DNA of 5,484 nt from Candidatus Dadabacteria bacterium (GTDB taxonomy: Bacteria; Desulfobacterota_D; UBA1144; Nemesobacterales; UBA2774): positions 1 through 5,484 of the forward strand of contig JAGVLR010000203.1 of the NCBI GenBank assembly GCA_020054175.1. The letters are read 5' to 3'. Position numbers and translations under genes: made by a program. Under the pieces are notes generated by a model. It saw only the letters and a list, made by a program, of their open reading frames with translations. It was not told the DNA's origin and searched no databases. This document shows positions 3,007 through 5,484 of this stretch, one piece after another. Position 1 is the first letter of the stretch. Every line of letters starts with the position of its first letter.

Positions 3007-5484
3007 CTATTGTTTTCTTGTCTTGCGTCGTCCTTCCTGGAGCACGCTATCCCATAACTCCGGCGCCTCGCGCATCGCGAACTCTATCTTCATGCCAAAC
3101 GTCATTGCCAGTGTAGACGTGCTCCATGAGCGAGTAGTCAGTTCATTGATAGATTCATTCAAATACTCTATCGGGTCGCCCGGGCCTATCGGCCTTTCCT
3201 CTGCAAACCTTCGCAGAAACTCCCGCCACATTTTCGTAGCCTCTATGATCGCTTTCTCTTCCTCTTTAAAAAATTCCTCCGGAACCATAACCAGCTGGTT
3301 AACTATCTCGGAAAGAAACGGGGTATGAATGTGTTCGACGAGGCTCTGGTCGGAAAGAACGTCCGTTACGTTTTCGGATGCGGCCGCGCCGGAATAAACA
3401 GCTTCCTCGATGACCACATAAGCCTGAAAAGGCCGGTCTTCAGGCCGGCCGTATAACCGGACTTCCAGGGTGTCGGCCGTCCAGTTGAGCTGCCACTTAA
3501 CCGCAACGTCCTGGTTGCTTACATGGCGCCGCTCGGCCTTGTCCAGCGAGATGTCGGTAATGGTCACGTAATCATCGATATCCGTGAGATCGTCGACCCC
3601 TACCGTGAGCAAAGGACTGTAATCCTGCATTACATGCATGGGAAGCTGCGCTATATTCTCATCGGACAGAAAATGAATGGACACTCCGCCGGAAGTGGCC
3701 ATCTTCTTTTTGCTGCCGCCCGAGGTGTATTTTGCCGCGTTATGGAGGGCGTCGATATCTAAATACGAGCTCCAGGGCGACACTACCGGTACATACCAGT
3801 CGAATGTCGTAGCCTGGAGAACTGTTTCGCCGCTCTTTACTACGGGGTTTACAGGACTCGGGCCCTCGTAGAGCACAACTTCTGAAAGTATCGAGTTCTT
3901 CATCAGCTCCGTCTTCAGGCGATTGCAGCGCGGATCCCCGGGGGAAGGCTCGTAATCCGGCCTCCATATGTCTCCGACGTAATCACGATCATACCAGGCA
4001 TCCTTGCTGAAAAGGGAGTTGATCGTTCTCAGGACTACCCGGTAACGAAATGCCGGAACGTAGCCGGGTTCCTGCGTGGTTATGCGAATGCGGCTTCGTG
4101 CGTTGTAGCGCTTCAGTGTCGCATCGTGCTCGATAATGCCGACGAGAGCGATATTGGGGCTGGTCGCTACAGTCGGCATTTCGTCCTGAAAAGTGCGTCT
4201 GTCGTTGACGTATCCGGAGACCGTCTGACTGCTGCTGGGCGGCGTCGACAGGAAACGCAGCCATGCGGCCGTCTTTATCAGCCTGTACATGCCGGTTACC
4301 ACCTGAAGGTTCGCATAGTCCTGCCTGGCCTGTTCGTTCGCGGCAACGGCTACATCGTCGAGGTCTGTTTCCGGGGTATACCAGTGATAATTAAAGAGCC
4401 CGCGGGGGCCGGTATCCTGCCCCGCCTGAAACTGCGCTCCGAATCTCTCCCACAGGAAATCATCGTTATAACGAACCAGGTCGAACGCGCCCACCGCGTA
4501 GGTCGGCATAGGGTTCCAGCCTTTCTGGCCCCCGCCCATCGGGATCTCGAAGATCGACCACGTCCTCTGCTGAAGGACTGTAGTAGGCGTATACTCGGTG
4601 CGCGATATGGATTCATCCTGCATCCGCACGACGAACCGGTCTATCGCTTCGGCGGTCTTTCGCAGCTGGCCTGCGTACATCCCCGACGATCTGAACCAGG
4701 GCATGGCGACGTGAAGAAGCGCCGTGAAAGTCGTTGCGCCGTATATCAGCATCGGCACTCCGAGACGGTAGTCGAAAAATGTAACTGTCGGCGACTGCAT
4801 TGGTACAGGCGCCAGCGATCCGTCGGAGCGTTGAAATACAAGAAGCTGCGAGGCGAATGCTCGCCCCTTGTATGCTTCGGGATCGTAAGTGGTTGCCCAT
4901 TCCTGATCCCTCAGCCGCGACAAAGGCACTGCAAGCTCGTCGACTATTGAGCGCATGCCGGCGAATATCTGGGCCCGCGCTGCGCCGGTAGGCTTCGTGA
5001 CCAGAAGCTGAGTCAATAAGCCCCGCACGCGGTCGATCCTGCCGTCGAATTCCGAATGCATCTCGATCATCTTGTCCGCCCGCTGAATCTGCTCAAGGCC
5101 CTGCAGCTGGTTCTTGATGCTGTAAAGCGTCTTCGCCAGCTCGGGGCTCATACCGTCGTCCGCCGTCATCAGATCCATTATCTTCATGAGTATGCCGAGA
5201 GCCCACATATAAGTCGCGATCGCCGTGGTGATTATGCCCGCCACGCCGGCTATCTTGCCGAGAAAGTCGACTATGTCCTTGGGCACTCCCCACTCCATCC
5301 ATTTTTTCTTGCCGTCCTCGTCTCGCGGAAGGATGTCGGAAAGGTCCTTGAATGCGTCCTGGACCTTCTTCGCATCCAGCTTGAATCCGCCCGGCGCCTG
5401 GTATATCTGAGCTCCCGCCGGCGCACCAAAAACGAAGTTCCCCGACGAGTCGATGTAAGCTCCCCCTCCGAGGTGAACCGCAAA
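3007..5484 (-). CDS. Large uncharacterised protein with hydrophobic helix and beta-rich C-terminal region (N-terminus outside window)
   Basis: I do not recognise this family. The frame runs from the window edge to a TAG at 3007-3009, showing 825 residues. Translation stays open through 5299-5484, and ATG 5296-5298 has no Shine-Dalgarno site, so the gene almost surely starts outside. Counting from the first visible residue: 1-36 is Gly-rich and beta-like (AYIDSSGNFVFGAPAG). About 79-100 is a strongly hydrophobic, membrane-helix-like stretch (IAGVAGIITTAIATYMWALG). Residues 112-195 are mainly helical and charged. A second hydrophobic stretch (VPMLIYGATTFTALLHVAMP) lies near 243-262. Residues 265-480 are rich in Trp, Tyr and Arg. 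About 600-700 looks like a beta-sandwich (VTITDISLD, VKWQLNWTADTLEVRLYG, AYVVIEEAVYSG). The end is helical with a basic tail, RRKTRKQ. There is one Cys (about 520), so no disulfides. No enzyme motif is visible. A membrane-inserting or secreted structural protein is a guess. Confidence 0.85.
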   Translation of the reverse strand, partial: FAVHLGGGAYIDSSGNFVFGAPAGAQIYQAPGGFKLDAKKVQDAFKDLSDILPRDEDGKKKWMEWGVPKDIVDFLGKIAGVAGIITTAIATYMWALGILMKIMDLMTADDGMSPELAKTLYSIKNQLQGLEQIQRADKMIEMHSEFDGRIDRVRGLLTQLLVTKPTGAARAQIFAGMRSIVDELAVPLSRLRDQEWATTYDPEAYKGRAFASQLLVFQRSDGSLAPVPMQSPTVTFFDYRLGVPMLIYGATTFTALLHVAMPWFRSSGMYAGQLRKTAEAIDRFVVRMQDESISRTEYTPTTVLQQRTWSIFEIPMGGGQKGWNPMPTYAVGAFDLVRYNDDFLWERFGAQFQAGQDTGPRGLFNYHWYTPETDLDDVAVAANEQARQDYANLQVVTGMYRLIKTAAWLRFLSTPPSSSQTVSGYVNDRRTFQDEMPTVATSPNIALVGIIEHDATLKRYNARSRIRITTQEPGYVPAFRYRVVLRTINSLFSKDAWYDRDYVGDIWRPDYEPSPGDPRCNRLKTELMKNSILSEVVLYEGPSPVNPVVKSGETVLQATTFDWYVPVVSPWSSYLDIDALHNAAKYTSGGSKKKMATSGGVSIHFLSDENIAQLPMHVMQDYSPLLTVGVDDLTDIDDYVTITDISLDKAERRHVSNQDVAVKWQLNWTADTLEVRLYGRPEDRPFQAYVVIEEAVYSGAAASENVTDVLSDQSLVEHIHTPFLSEIVNQLVMVPEEFFKEEEKAIIEATKMWREFLRRFAEERPIGPGDPIEYLNESINELTTRSWSTSTLAMTFGMKIEFAMREAPELWDSVLQEGRRKTRKQ

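Noticed and set aside
3433..3452. GGCCGG repeats forming a possible hairpin
   Set aside because: They lie inside the coding sequence for YGRPEDRPFQ of the large protein and are explained by Gly/Arg/Pro codons; no U-tract or gene end is near.
4126..4950. 274-codon plus-strand frame inside the large gene
   Set aside because: It is antisense to a continuous 825-residue frame and has the Arg/Gly/His-rich make-up of a complement shadow; no ribosome binding site was seen.

Overview
The window is ordinary chromosomal DNA of about 50-55% GC with bacterial gene structure: Shine-Dalgarno sites, sigma70-like promoters and short intergenic gaps. It carries no rRNA, tRNA, CRISPR array or recognisable mobile element. 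A LigD-type polymerase domain at the end of its polypeptide, a TIGR03709-type PPK2 kinase and the base composition fit a Gram-negative environmental bacterium, possibly of the Desulfobacterota/Proteobacteria type. That placement is inference and cannot be settled from this window.

Layout. Positions 1-372 (+) hold the 3' end of a ligD-type gene (NHEJ polymerase domain). It converges on a 124-residue ABM-like dimeric alpha/beta-barrel protein at 437-811 (-), with one hairpin (382-417) lying between the two stops. The 180-bp region 812-991 is the leader of the ABM-like gene, with two candidate promoters and a long-looped 8-bp inverted repeat. Next, also on the minus strand, come an unrecognised 164-residue protein (992-1486) and a polyphosphate:nucleotide phosphotransferase of the PPK2 family (1486-2427). 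These two overlap by one base (TAATG), so they very probably form one translationally coupled unit with ppk2 first.

Positions 2428-2767 are a 340-bp divergent regulatory region. It holds a ppk2 promoter, a GC-rich leader hairpin, two terminator-like hairpins, and an extended -10 promoter for a 57-residue small protein (2768-2941, +). From 3007 to the right edge runs one long minus-strand reading frame of at least 825 residues that I do not recognise. It has a strongly hydrophobic helix, helical regions and a beta-rich C-terminal part. It continues beyond 5484, so its true N-terminus is missing; the ATG at 5296-5298 is probably internal.

Functionally, the ligD fragment belongs to DNA double-strand break repair and PPK2 to polyphosphate-driven nucleotide phosphorylation. 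Nothing shows that they act together with each other or with the large orphan gene. The least explained items are the large orphan protein, the PPK2-coupled 164-residue protein, the 57-residue protein, and the hairpin-rich leaders.
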